Below, piece after piece: positions 23,396 through 35,006 of a DNA stretch of 64,000 nt (its first letter is position 1; the number at the start of each line of letters is the position of its first letter). This DNA comes from Lentinus brumalis (taxonomy: Eukaryota > Basidiomycota > Agaricomycetes > Polyporales > Polyporaceae), in NCBI GenBank assembly GCA_001792895.1, contig MARA01000007.1, positions 124,001 through 188,000 of the forward strand. Direction: 5' to 3'. The notes beneath the pieces were generated by a model. The model ran no database searches, was not told the origin of the DNA, and saw nothing but the letters and a program-made list of their open reading frames with translations. Made by a program: the position numbers and the translations under genes.

Positions 23396-23972
23396 TTACG
23401 CCTCCCCGTCCCTCTTCTTCCTGAGCTCCTCCAACAGGCCCTTCACTCCCTCCAGATCCCCGATAGCGGCCTTGCCATTATGCCAGTCCACGACGATGGG
23501 CCACTTGAGTGCGTTGGGGTTCTGCGACGCGAGCTTGACTACACCTTCCGCACTCGTCGGACGAGTGTCTACCGTGGGGTGTGCGGAGAGCAAGACGTCT
23601 GGAGAAGGCGTCTGGGATGAATCACTCGGACCAGTTGGCGACTTGGATGGCAGATACGACAGAATAGTCCGGAGCTGGTCGGCCGTCGGCGGTGTGTTCT
23701 CGATGACCTCAAGGTCGAACTTCAGAGGCGGCGCTGACGGCTTTGAGGGTGGGTACGGTCCTGAGACAGCAGATCGCAGCAGGTTCAGTGCGTTCTTTGA
23801 AGCAGGTGAGGAAGGATTGTGGCTAGAGGAGATTCATTTGAGCCCACCGCTGGTCGAAGTATAGGTTCTGAACATACAAAATGGAAATTTCGGGCTAGGA
23901 GACATTATGGCATCGTCCTTGGTAGTGATCGGATGCAGTACTCACTATAGACCGTGTAAATGCCTTGAACAT
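23396..23972 (-). CDS. FMP46: FMP46-like (DUF1687) thioredoxin-fold protein
   Basis: Exons join to MFKAFTRSI, PEISIF and HNPSSPASKNALNLLR, the conserved Fmp46/DUF1687 opening in which a Phe-His-Asn-Pro-Ser-Ser motif occupies the thioredoxin-like active-site position. The body continues LKFDLEVIENTPPTADQLRTI and ends KWPIVVDWHNGKAAIGD, a cis-Pro-type strand. Two short introns at the 5' end are supported by frame: the first exon is 27 nt, and the third starts with the C completing a Phe codon. Members are putative mitochondrial redox proteins of unproven activity. It is tail-to-head with MRD1, whose stop lies 187 bp upstream of this start. Confidence 0.87.
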
Positions 23973-24159
23973 GCTGAACAGATAAGTTTGGGGAGTAACG
24001 GTAAGAGTCAGGAGATGGTGGTCGGAGGAAGAGGTCGTGCGCACTTAGCGCCGATGACCTCATGCATACTGGGCTTGCCCGAACATACCGAACGTACTTA
24101 TGCCAACTATATCCAAGCTAATGATACCGAAGAGCTATTGAAAGACATGGGAAAACACA

Positions 24160-26943
24160 TCATAGGCCGTCGTCGCCCTCTCCGTCACCATCTCCTCCCA
24201 TGTCCAGCTTCCTCTTCCTCCCTGGCATCTCCGCGCCCCCACCGTAGCTGACACCCGCCTTCGCCCGCAGCTTGTCGACATCCACGTCGCCCTCCTCTGC
24301 CCACTCGAGTACCAGATGTCGACCGAGGAAGTGAGTGTGCTTGAGCGTAGCATACGCACGCTCGGCTTCGTGTCGCGTCGTGAACTCGAGGAACGCGAAT
24401 CCACGAGTGCGATGGTCGAACTTGCGAGGCAAGCGGACAGACTTGAGCTGCGCGTGTGCACTGCGGAGACTGTCAGCTTAGATCTATGAATCAGAAGGGG
24501 TGGGATAAGGACGCACCCAAAGAGCTCGCGGATGTCCTTCTTCGTCGCCTCGAACGGCACGTTCTTGACGATCATCTTCGTCGTGCGCGCCTTGACCTTC
24601 TCCTTGTCCTCCGCACCCTCTCCCTCCTCCGCGCCACGTCCAGCCCACTTCACAACAAGCTTGTGCCCGTCCAGCACAAGCCCATCCAAGCTCTTCAAGC
24701 CGCGACGTGCTCCATCTGGCGTGCGGAACCCGACGAAGCCGTAGCCCATGCTGAGGCGTGCACCCGGGCGCGCAGGATCGGGCTTGGTTTGGATGCGCGC
24801 GAACGCGAAGTCGGGCAAGTGCCGCACGACCTGGGTGAGCTTTTCGAGGGTGGTGCTGAAGGAGAGGTTCTTGACGAAGAGCGTCGTCCCGGCGCTGAGC
24901 GGCGCTTCGTCCGCACCACCTGCAGCGCTGTCGGGGACGACGATGGGCGCAACAGCCGTCGCGATGACTGGCTCCGGGGCCGCGGCCGGAGCGTCAGTGA
25001 TGGGCTCGTCGGTGATGAACATGCCCTCGGGACCTTTCTCGAGATAGATGATAGAGTTTCCTAACCGACGGTATGCGACGGCACGGAAAGCCTTGCGACC
25101 CTCGTCGGGATTGACGAACTCGACCACGGCAAGGGTACCTGCTGGAGGGACGAGCACCCGACGGAGCTCGCCATGGGGCTCGAACAAGGCGCGTACATCG
25201 GCAGCGGAGGTGCCGTAGGGGATGTTCTTGACAAGGACGATGCGGTCAGAGCGCGGTGGTCTGCGAGGTCCGGACGTGTCGAGGGCGGAGAGATCAACGC
25301 CGTGCTGCTCAAGGAATGTCTTCGTCTCTTGTATAACATGTGTCTCCGCGAGGGCGAGTTTCACAGCAGCGTTGTCGGACTCCGGGTTCAAAATGTCCGC
25401 CTTCGAGACGTTCATACGATCCGCAATCGATGACACAACCGCGTCGCTCTATACAAGGAGGCGTCTCAGAACCAGTGCCAGATATATTCACTGCGACTAG
25501 ACGTACATTCATGTACAACATAGCCCAATTAAACTCTTTTCCCGCCCCCGCCTTCCGCTTCGCCTCCCTGTCCTGCTTCAGCGTCCGCTTCTTCCCCTCA
25601 TTATCCGCCTCCTCGACCTTACCCTTCCGATCGACAGCAGGAAGGATGTGTAGCAATCGTCCCTGGAACGACGTCTTGTCTAGAGCATCGTACGCGGCCA
25701 CTGCTGCCTCGGGTCTGACGAACGAAACATAAGCCAGACCTTTGGACTGCTTCGTGTTGGGGTCGAGCACGAGATGGACCTGAGGATGTGAAGTTAGCAA
25801 AGAGCAGATGACAACGAGAGGAGATGGGGGAGGGGGCGAAAAGATCAGAATATATTTCTACTATCGGTTTCCCTGAGGATCAGCACCCCCGCGAACGAGT
25901 CTGATGTCCCTATTTAAGTTTTTCATCACGAAGACGACGCCACCCTCCCATACGGCCTGCGCAACGACAACTTCGAACACCAACTCACCTGAGAAACATC
26001 GCCATGAGCTTCGAAAAGCTCCCTTAACTCGTCTTCGGTACACGAGAAGGGAAGGTTGCGGAGGAAAAGTCGGGATGTTTGCGATATAGTCGCCCTAGTC
26101 GGATCTGGCGTGGACTCCTGAACATCAGAAGACAGCGGTCAGAACATGGCGTATAGCAAAAAGATCGCACATACGTCAACTTCCTCATCGCCGTCGGCCT
26201 CCATCGGTTCGTCATCTGACTGTTCGAATGCCTTCTCGGCGGCGACAACAGCCGACTGTGTCGTGTGTCGTCGCAGCCAATCAAGATCGGTGACAGCGTC
26301 TGGGTCTGGCGAGGCAGCAGAAGCATCTTCACCCGTGGGGGCGACCTTGTCCTTGCCCTTCCTCGACTTGGAACTCCTCGACGAGACGTCGACTAGGTTG
26401 GAACCAGATGCCACCGCAGCCGGGTCGTCGTCCTTCCATGACGGACCCTTCTTCGAACGAGGCTGCATTACTTGCATGAACTGCTCTGCCAGCTCATGGT
26501 GTACTCCCTTCTTGCCTTCGACAGACAGATTCGGCTTCGTCGCCTTACTGTGAGCTGCGAGCGTCGCTTCTGTCTCGTCATGAGCCGGAGCTAGCCTGGG
26601 ACGCTTATTGGGACGCGGCGCAGGGGCATCCTTCGCACCCTGAAGCGAACCCACTTTGTCAGTAGCGATACACACACGCAGGATCACCAGAACTTACATC
26701 AATGACGTCCACGGTGATCCTCGACGAGTCGACAAACGATCTGTTGAACCATTTCTTCGCACGTTCGGCCTCCTGAGGGGACTTGTAGCCGACGAAGCCG
26801 AACCGCCTTGACGTACCATCAGGCTTCAACATTAGCTTCACATCGGTGAGCGTGCCTCCTGGGCCATCCGGAGACTCGAAGTGCTTGCGCAACCGTTCCT
26901 GCGTGAGGTATGCAGGAAGGTTCTTCACAATCAGACGCGACAT
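24160..26943 (-). CDS. MRD1: Mrd1/RBM19, multi-RRM pre-rRNA processing factor
   Basis: Multi-exon gene. RRM1 starts at the initiator (MSRLIVKNLPAYLTQ, RRFGFVGYKSPQEAE). RRM2 follows a basic/acidic linker (RLFLRNLPFSCTEDELRELF, GLAYVSF). The Mrd1 signature comes next (FNWAMLYMN, ADRMNVSKADILNPES, ALAETHVIQETKTFLEQHGV). RRM3 (IVLVKNIPYGTSAADVRALF), RRM4 (TTLFVKNLSFSTTLEKL, MGYGFVGF) and RRM5 (MIVKNVPFEATKKDIRELF, RGFAFLEF) complete the usual five. Mrd1 binds pre-rRNA and the U3 snoRNA region in the nucleolar small-subunit processome and is needed for early cleavages that release 18S rRNA. The order and number of RRMs match yeast Mrd1 (human RBM19 has six). It is divergent from the prefoldin gene at 27225, with 281 bp between starts. 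Confidence 0.95.
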
Positions 26944-27224
26944 AAAAACTGGACGCCAGCGGGGAGAGGTGTATTCGGAGGGAGAAGTTGTGGAGGATGA
27001 GATTGGGCAAGCCGCAGAAAAAATTGGCGACATATACCTGCCTTCAGGCGCCTATCAGCGGAGCCGGAGCGGTGAATGGTCGGAATTTGAACACGAGCTG
27101 GCGTCTATCTGTTGGACTTCGCGCGTGCAGACATCGCGCAAGGCTGAATCTGCTTGTCTTCGCGCGTGTTGCGCCCATCCATCTTTGCTTGTTCTAGTCT
27201 GCGCAACCTGCCTGTCGGCGCGAG

Positions 27225-28105
27225 ATGTCTGAAGTATCAACAGAGAACCAGGAACGTAACCCAAGAGGCATCCCGAAGGCTCCTTTCATCGTCCGTCTCG
27301 AAGCAATCCACTCGTAGATCTCGAAGTTGACCCGACGTCCTCCAGGCCGATGTCGCAGACTTCCTGGGCCCTGACCCAAGTCCTGAAAATGCGTTGAAGG
27401 AGTTTCAAGCTGCGCTAGCGTATGTCGTGTCCATTCGTGCGATACTACATATACCTGACTTGATGCACCAACCTCGGTCTTCCATAGGAAGTATCGCTAC
27501 ATGGACCATAATCTGGCACAACGTCGGAGAGGGCTGGAGGAGAAGATTCCGGATATAAAGAAGACATTGGCTATGGTGGAGTTTTTGCAGGAACGACGAG
27601 TGAGTGGTGTCCCTTGTCTCGTCCGGAACTCGCACCCTTATATTCTCGGGCCATAGGAAGAGAAATCTGCCGTCAAGGGCGAAGAGGACCTTGAAGATGA
27701 TGTTTTGGATGACGACACCAACGCGAGCAAACCACTCACGACTACATTTGAGCTGAACGATACTCTGTATGCCGAAGCGGAGCTGGAGGATACCGACACG
27801 GTCTACCTATGGCTAGGCGTATGTTCTCATTTCACCTACCACCGCTCATATACTGACGTGTACCGCCCCAGGCTAACGTCATGTTGGCTTATAAGCTGCC
27901 TGCAGCAGTCTCATTACTGAGATCGAAGCTCGAGGCTGCACAAAACAGCCTTGCCAGTGTGATCGAAGACCTCGAGTTCCTCCGTGAGCAGATCACCGTC
28001 ATGGAAGTCAACACCGCTAGGGTATACAACTGGGATGTCAAGCGGCGGAGAGAGCTGCGGGAAAGAGAGGCGCAAGAGGGCAAGAGCGAGACGAAGGTCG
28101 GCTAG
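27225..28105 (+). CDS. PAC10: Prefoldin subunit 3 (Pac10/VBP1)
   Basis: Starts MSEVSTENQERNPRGIPKAPFI. It continues through short introns to VADFLGPDPSPENALKEF, KYRYMDHNLAQRRRGLEEKI and PDIKKTLAMVEFLQERR (first coiled-coil helix). The central beta hairpins (TTFELNDTLYAEAEL, VYLWLGANVMLAYKL) and the second helix follow, ending in the family signature TARVYNWDVKRRRE. Prefoldin is a cytosolic hexameric chaperone delivering actin and tubulin to CCT; subunit 3 is one of its two alpha-type subunits. The acidic insert between the first helix and the hairpin (EEDLEDDVLDDDTNA) is longer than in human VBP1. The first intron appears to have a weak GTCCGT donor. Confidence 0.93.
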
Positions 28106-28486
28106 CTGGTGGAAGGACATCGATGAGGATCACAGCATGTAGCACCTTACTGTATCATACGTCACCCTTGCACGGTGGTGATATTCATCACTGATATCCG
28201 CACGCCGCCGGACACAGACCTGCTCAGACGTAACTTCGACTTAACCGCAGGAGTCAACGCGGGGCCGCCAGCGGACGGTCATGTGATTCGCGACGCGTAC
28301 ATGTAATTGTCGCGTCGCGGGGGACCCATCTTGCTCCCGAACCACCATCATCTCCCGCCCCCGCTCCTCCCCCAACCGCCAGCAACAGTCCGAACTTCCT
28401 CCTCGTCTCCCGCCTCCTGGTCACCATAGTGTGAGCCACGGTTTACCTGTTGTCATTCTTATCACTTGCGTAACACCTCCCCCTCC
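28106..28486. other. Intergenic stretch, promoter of the SHPRH-like gene
   Basis: No gene. A C-rich stretch (about 28340-28400) with CCCGCC and CTCC runs lies upstream of the ATG at 28487, as often seen in basidiomycete promoters. Confidence 0.4.
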
Positions 28487-31400
28487 ATGCTTGCGGAGGA
28501 GAGCGACCACACAGAATGTCTACGCTTGCTACCCGAGTGGTCCTCTGCATACCAGAATGGCCAGCCGCGTCTGTCTTGCGCGAAAATCCTCGCGCTTCTC
28601 CGCGAACGAACAGGCTTTGACCCCGCAGCGCCTGGCAAGGGCAAAAGCACCCGTGCAGTCAAGAAGCAGTCCAAGACCCGTGTCGCCTCCAATAAGAGAA
28701 GCCACGACTCGGGCTCGGAGAGCGGCGCTCGGAAGCGCGTCAAGGTTGCTGTCGACGATGCCATCTCCATCTCGGACACCGAGGAGGAACGACTATTCCA
28801 TGCCTATCAGCGCGTCTTCCGCATTCGCTACACCACTGCGACCACCGGCTGTCGATCTTCAGATCTTGTCAGCGACGAAGTTGCGCAGACGCTCGGCTGG
28901 GTTGAACACGAGCGCGCATTACGGGAGTGGCTCACCGCCTACGCTGCAACCGTGGAGGACTCTCATGTGGTGGACATGGGTCTAGTAACAGTGGACGACT
29001 TCTCTAGGCCTCCTGTGTACGTGTGCGATAAGGATGACCTTTCCGAGCTTGCGAAGCTGCCAGAACTACGCCATACTTTCCCCCTCGAAGACTACGACAT
29101 CAACCAACGCGGCAGGCCTATGCGCGACCCGTTGCAGGCCTTCCAAATATTGGCAAATGGAGGACGCGCTCGAATGGGAGTACACCTCTATCTCATCCTG
29201 TCGACGGCACCGTCTGCGGACGTGATGCCGTTTGTCATCCGCGTCCAAATCGATTGCTCTTTCGTCTGCCCGAAGATCTTTGAGCCCGTCGCGGCTGCCT
29301 CCAAGGCGTCGTCAGAGAACACCCGGGTTGCTGAGGTTCAGGAAGCCCAGCGCCGTCTCCTATTGCATTTGTTCCCTTCTCAATCGCCGGTGCCGGAATC
29401 ATTCCAAGGCCACACCGATATCCCTTTCCTCTTCTCCGTCCTTAGGCCCGCGCCGGCACTCCCTTCGCCGGAGGCATACGATGCTCTTCAGCCTGAATCC
29501 TTATTGCCGACGCTCCTCCCTTTCCAGCGTCGAACTGTAGCGTGGATGATCGGACGCGAAGGGAAGACCGTGACTGCCAATGGCGACATCATCCCTGTAT
29601 CCGACATTGATCTCGCATCCAGGCCGTTGCCTCTATTTTGGGATGGGTTCCCTGTTTCTACCGAGAAGACTTGGTACGTGAATCGTCTACGAGGAGTCAT
29701 CTCACCGAAGCGTCCGACGGGGCAAGACGACGAGTGGGACGAGGATGCCCCGGGCGGCATCGTTGCTGAGGAACCTGGGCTGGGGAAGACTTTAGAGTGC
29801 ATCTCAACCATCATGATGAATCCTGCTCCTGACCGCTCCCCTATCAACAAGAGATGGGACAGGGATGCGCAGATCGACGTCAGGGAGATCAAGGTGCGCC
29901 TTTTGTTCGTCCTCTTACTCTCTCTCCCATCATTCTACGCAGACAACGCTTATCGTCACGCCGCCCTCGTTGGCACCACAATGGGCGGATGAACTCGCCG
30001 TCCACGCGCCAAGTTTGAAGGTCCTCATGTACGATGGTTGGCAGAAGGTCCCTGTTCCTATATCTGAGCGGGACGTTGCAATCGAGCGCGAGAAGCGGCA
30101 GAAACAAAAGGCGAAGCCCAAGGCCAATGTCAAGAGGCCTGGACGAGCAGCGAAAGGTAAAAAAAAGGCTCGGGCGGACGATGCCGACATGGATGTCGAT
30201 GGAGACGACGACGACGATTCGACGCAGACTGGTGGCGAGGATGAGAAGGAGGAAGAGATCCTCGACTGGTGTGCTTATGTGAACACCTTTGACGTTTGTA
30301 TCACGACATACAATGTCCTGCAGCAGGATTTGGGCGTCGCCCGACCCCCGCCGACGCGCCCGCGCAGGGCGTTCGTGAAGTACAGCACCGTGAATCGTTC
30401 CCGCAGCCCCCTCATCATGTGTGAGTGGTACCGCGTAATCATGGACGAAGTTCAAATGGTCGGCGGAGGGCAAACGGAGTGCGTACTCAGATCTTATGAC
30501 CAAAGTACTGGCGCTGACGTTCATGTGCACGACAAGGGAGATGGTATCCCTCATCCCTCGGCTGTCCTCGTTTGCGGTCTCAGGAACGCCGGCACGTTCT
30601 GCAGTCGCTGACCTCATCCATGTCCTGAGGTGCGTCCGGGTCGACTGGCAGAGACTGCGACTCTCATCGCTAATTGTTCCTTGAACAGATTCTTGCGTGT
30701 CAGCTCCGTTACCGACGTTCCCCGCGCGTGGCTACGTCTTCAACTCCCCGGATACGTGCACGAGTTTACACAGCTCTTCCATCGTTACGCTGTCAGGTAG
30801 GGTCGCATTTCTCTTCCGCGGGGGTTCACCACCGACCGCCACATCCAGGACCATGAAGGCCGCCGTGAAGGACGAGTTGACCATACCTCCTCAAACTCGA
30901 TACCTCGTACCTATTGAGCTAGGTCATGTCGAGCGTCACGTTCGTATACCGGTTTCTCCCTCTTGGCTCCATGTGCTGATCTGTGGCTGCTCGCAGATGT
31001 ATGACCAAACGCTGGACGCTGCTTTGCTAGATCTCGGCCTGGATGCGCGAGGAGTCGCAGCTACGGAAAATTGGGAGGCCGATGTCGCGAAGCTGCGATA
31101 TTGGCTCCGCCGTCTGCGTGGTCTCTGCACGCACCCGCAAGTTGGTGAACTCGCTGTGAACGCTATCGACAAACTGCATAAGCCCGGTGTCCTCAAGAGC
31201 ATGGCAGAAGTGCTAGAGGTAAGCCCTATCGCTTGTGCAAACCTAGGCCATGGATGACGAAGGCATCTGTCTCGTAGGCAATGCGAGAGCAGAACTGGAG
31301 GAATTACATGGATGACAGGAAGAGTAGGGTTTCGAACATGGCCACCCTGGCACAGCTCATCCAGCAAGAGGATGGCAACCGGAATCGCTATCGCCAAGCC

Positions 31401-34400
31401 CTTGATCTGCTCGTCGAGGGTGAGCAAGAAGCGGATAAGCTCCTTGCAGATCTCAAGGAGGCTCTGGCCGAGCACGTGAAGGAGGGCGAGCGACTGAAGG
31501 CGGAATTCAGAGCATCGCGTCGTCACGGTTCTTCTGCTGCACAGAGCGACAGGAGCAAGGAGGATCGGTCGGTGGACAAGGGCAAGGATCGTGCTAGGGA
31601 CGAGAGCGAAGCCCCCGACCTCGATCTCGAGGAAGACGAAGAAGGCATTCCCAAGAACCGAGCTGGGGACGCGCACAGAGCAAAAGGAACATCGTTGCAC
31701 CAGCGCTTGCGTGAAGCTCGGATCGTCCTCCACAAGATCAAGTTCTTGCAGGGAGATGTGTACCATGTCTTGGGGAAGTCGTATGAGGAATCGGAGAGCG
31801 AGGCATACGCAGCAGCTGAAGAGCTCCGCAGGCAGCTCCTGAAGGGTGAGTATCGTCGTCGAGCCTATGGCGTGAGCCGCAACTCACTCTGATCTCAGGC
31901 ACGGAGGAGGCCGCGGAGAAGGCGATGACTTACCTGGATCACGACTCCGTCGTCAAATCCCTCAAGGAGGCGGACTTGTACGTCAAGGTTCCGTACCTTG
32001 GGAAGGGCGGCATCAAGTCTGATCATCTTGTATGGCGTTCTCACTGATCACCACGTCTCGATACTAACAACCCCATTAGATGCAAGAAGGGGACGAACTG
32101 ATCGAGGGACTTCTCAACCAGCAATCCACACTTCTGTGGGAGTGGAGGCAGAAGCTCATCGCGCTCTTGACACAGCCGCTCGGCAGCAACGGTGACGGCG
32201 CAGACGGACAAGAATACTCGCGGAGCCTCGATACTCAGGGCGAAGCTGAGGCGTACCTTCAAGCTTATGCTGCGCTCCTCGCCGACCGGAGGGAGACGCT
32301 GACAGCAGAGCGGACCCTCTTGGCTGCTCATGACGTTCGGGAGGTGAAGGCGCGCAAGATGAACGCAGCCCAAAAGAAGCGTGCGGAGTTGCGCGGAGAA
32401 CTCGAGCTTGAAGAAGAGCCCATCGTCCTAGATAAGCTTGACGATCAGGAAATGCGTCCGGAACACCAGGTGATGGTCAAGGACCTGCACGACGCGCGCA
32501 AGGCACTGCTCGAAAACTTCGACCTCGGACGCGCGGTGAAGAGTATAATGGTCGATCTGAACAACGTCGCTGTCTCCATTCAGAAGAAGGACGATCCCGA
32601 GAAGGCCCTCGCGCAAGAAGCGGTCGCCAAGCTGCGGTCGCTCATTGCCGGACAAGGTGCATCAGCCTGTTTAACCTTGTCAAATCATGTGCTGACATTT
32701 GCTCCTAGGCAAGCTGATTGAACGTCTGCAGAATGATCTAGCACATCTTCGGAGAGCGTTCAATGAGCGTATTGCGTACGCACCTGTTGAATTTCCCGAC
32801 GCCGTGCTTGTACTGACTGAGCATGTACAGTTACTTCCGTCAGCTGCAGGAAATTTCGGACACTGTCGCCGAGGCTGAGTGGGAAGGCACGTTAGCCGAC
32901 GCTTTGCATAATCTTCGTCAGCAGCAGGCCGACTTGGAGACAAAGATCAACGCGGCCCGGGCTCGGCTGCGTTACATGGACAACCTGAGCAAGTCGCACG
33001 AAGAGGGCTCTTTGGACGAGGACGACAAGACCTGTATCCTGTGCAAATGCGATTTCGTGCGGGGTTACATCACTCATTGGTACGTTCCAAGCCTAGACCC
33101 TGATAGTTTATGCTAATCGCCCGTGTTTGTGATTCCAGTGCTCATGTGTACTGCGAGGTGGCTTTCGTTATTTCACACAATCATTCAGCTGCTCACTTTG
33201 CACACAGGCCTGTATGAAGTCGTGGATTACGCGTCCTGAGGGCAAAGCGTGCCCTGTGTGTCGGGTGCCGATCAACATCGACCAGCTGCAACGGTTCACA
33301 GTCGACAGCAAGCCGGGCGAGGCAGCCAAGCCTCCGCCGAAGATACTTAGGAACAACGAGGTCATGCCAGTCTCGCGACGTGAGATCCAGTATAACATCA
33401 TTAGCCCCGACGTTATGCAAGACATCCAGGCTATGGAGTGTCTCGGCAGCTATGGAAGCAAGATCGAGACACTGGTGCGGCATCTGCTGTACCTTGATGT
33501 CACCGACTCCGGCTCCAAGAGTATCATCTTCTCGGCATGGGCCGACTCCTTGCTCAGTGCGTTGTGCTTTGTCAAATATGAGGAGTGACACTGACGGACG
33601 TTGATCTCTAGTTATCCAGCATGCGTTGAAAGCGAACGGTGAGTAACGCTGGTCAGCTGCGACGTACCCTTTTCCTCACACGGCCTTCAGGCATCTCATG
33701 CTTGCGGATTGACCAGAACACTGGCCGTCAGAATGCGGCGAAGAAGTTCAGGACTGATCCGACAATACGCGTGCTCCTCCTGCATGGTGAACGTGAGAAT
33801 GCTGGACTGAACGTCACCTGCGCATCGAGGGTGTTCCTGGTGGAGAGTGTCGTGCACCATGCCTTTGAAGTTCAGGGTGAGTTTGTCACTAACGACATGT
33901 GCTGTACTATGGCTGATGCGTGCGCACAGCTATCGCACGAATCGATCGTATGGGTCAGACTCGCCCAACGGAGGGTGCGTGCTCAGGACTTGATCTGTGA
34001 TTCAACATCCAACCACCATGTCTAGTTTACTGCTACTACGCGGAAGACTCGGTCGAGCGCAACATTCTTGACCTCGCTGCGAAGCAGGGACTCTCGTTGT
34101 ACACCCGCGAGAATGCCTCTGGCCATCTGAACGTTACTCCGTTCGCCGCCGATTCGGACAAGAAGCAGGTCGACGCGCCGAGCAAGAAGGTTCAAAAAGG
34201 TGACTTCGTCTACAAGTAAGTGCTCATCGGTGTTGTTGATCGCGCCGGTTGCGCTGACCTGTATTTCGACAGGACGGACGACATGCTAGCTATCTTCTTC
34301 CCTCACATGTTCGAAGATGTCGAGTATTTGTTGCCGCCAGAGGAGGTGGGGACACAAGTATCCGACGGCGATCGTCGTGCGGCGACTCAGCAGAGTCAGG

Positions 34401-34459
34401 GGGCGGGCAGTAGAGTTGTACATGAGAATGCTGTCGCTGGACCTTCCCGAATACGGTGA
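28487..34459 (+). CDS. SHPRH/Irc20-type SNF2 helicase with RING E3 ligase
   Basis: A large multi-exon gene of about 1,700-1,800 codons. A basic N-terminal part precedes a split SNF2 ATPase: LLPFQRRTVAWM, Walker A in EEPGLGKTLECIST, LIVTPPSLAPQW, then a charged insert, CITTYNVLQQDL, the Walker B/DExQ motif MDEVQMV, and AVSGTPARS. A long coiled-coil insert (about 31.3-33.0 kb) separates this from a RING finger (CILCKCDF...HCAHVYCEACMKSW...CPVC; C3HC4). The helicase C-terminal half follows: SIIFSAWADSLL, CLRIDQNT, VLLLHGERENAGLNVT and the arginine-finger region RIDRMGQTRPTEVYCYY. This order (SNF2 halves split by a RING) is that of SHPRH and yeast Irc20. Human SHPRH promotes PCNA polyubiquitination in DNA damage tolerance; the same role here is inferred. 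The Walker A has Pro where most SNF2 proteins have Met (usually DEMGLGKT). Confidence 0.92.
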
Positions 34460-35006
34460 TGTCTGCCTGCGATTTGAGTATCACTTGCTTCGCATCTTGG
34501 TCGAACACTTAGACGCTGTGCAAGATACATAGATGCAAGGGTCCTTTAGATGTCCAAACAGTGCATACACTAGCATCAGATAAGAACCGCGTTAAGCCTG
34601 TTCTTACGTCGTAAGTATCACGGCGAGACTACATAAGACTACATAGCGCTCTGTGGTGTTTGCGTTTGTTAGGATCCGAAGGCGTTGAGCAACACGAGCA
34701 AACAATGGGATTCACCTTCAACGTTCAACACGTGTCAGCTCATACGATACTTAAGTAGTAAGTAATCTCCAAAAAGCCAGAAAATGTCCACAATATGGAC
34801 ATAAATCGCATCATTTATTGCGATACTGGGACAAGTTGGATTTTGTGGATCGCAGTTCCAAATATGGTATTGCCTTGTCGGGCACTGGCGCCACGACGGC
34901 GGTCGCTCGACTTGCGCTCGACGCTGTCGTTGTCCTCATCCGCGTCGTTCTCCACAGCGACGGACGTCAGGTCCATCGACTGCTCTCTCTCTTCCGGCTT
35001 CTTGCT
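34460..35006. other. Intergenic stretch, AT-richer
   Basis: Lies between two plus-strand genes. The 34.53-34.83 kb part is clearly more AT-rich than the flanks. It probably holds the terminator of the SHPRH-like gene and the promoter of the MSB1-domain gene. No gene seen. Confidence 0.45.
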
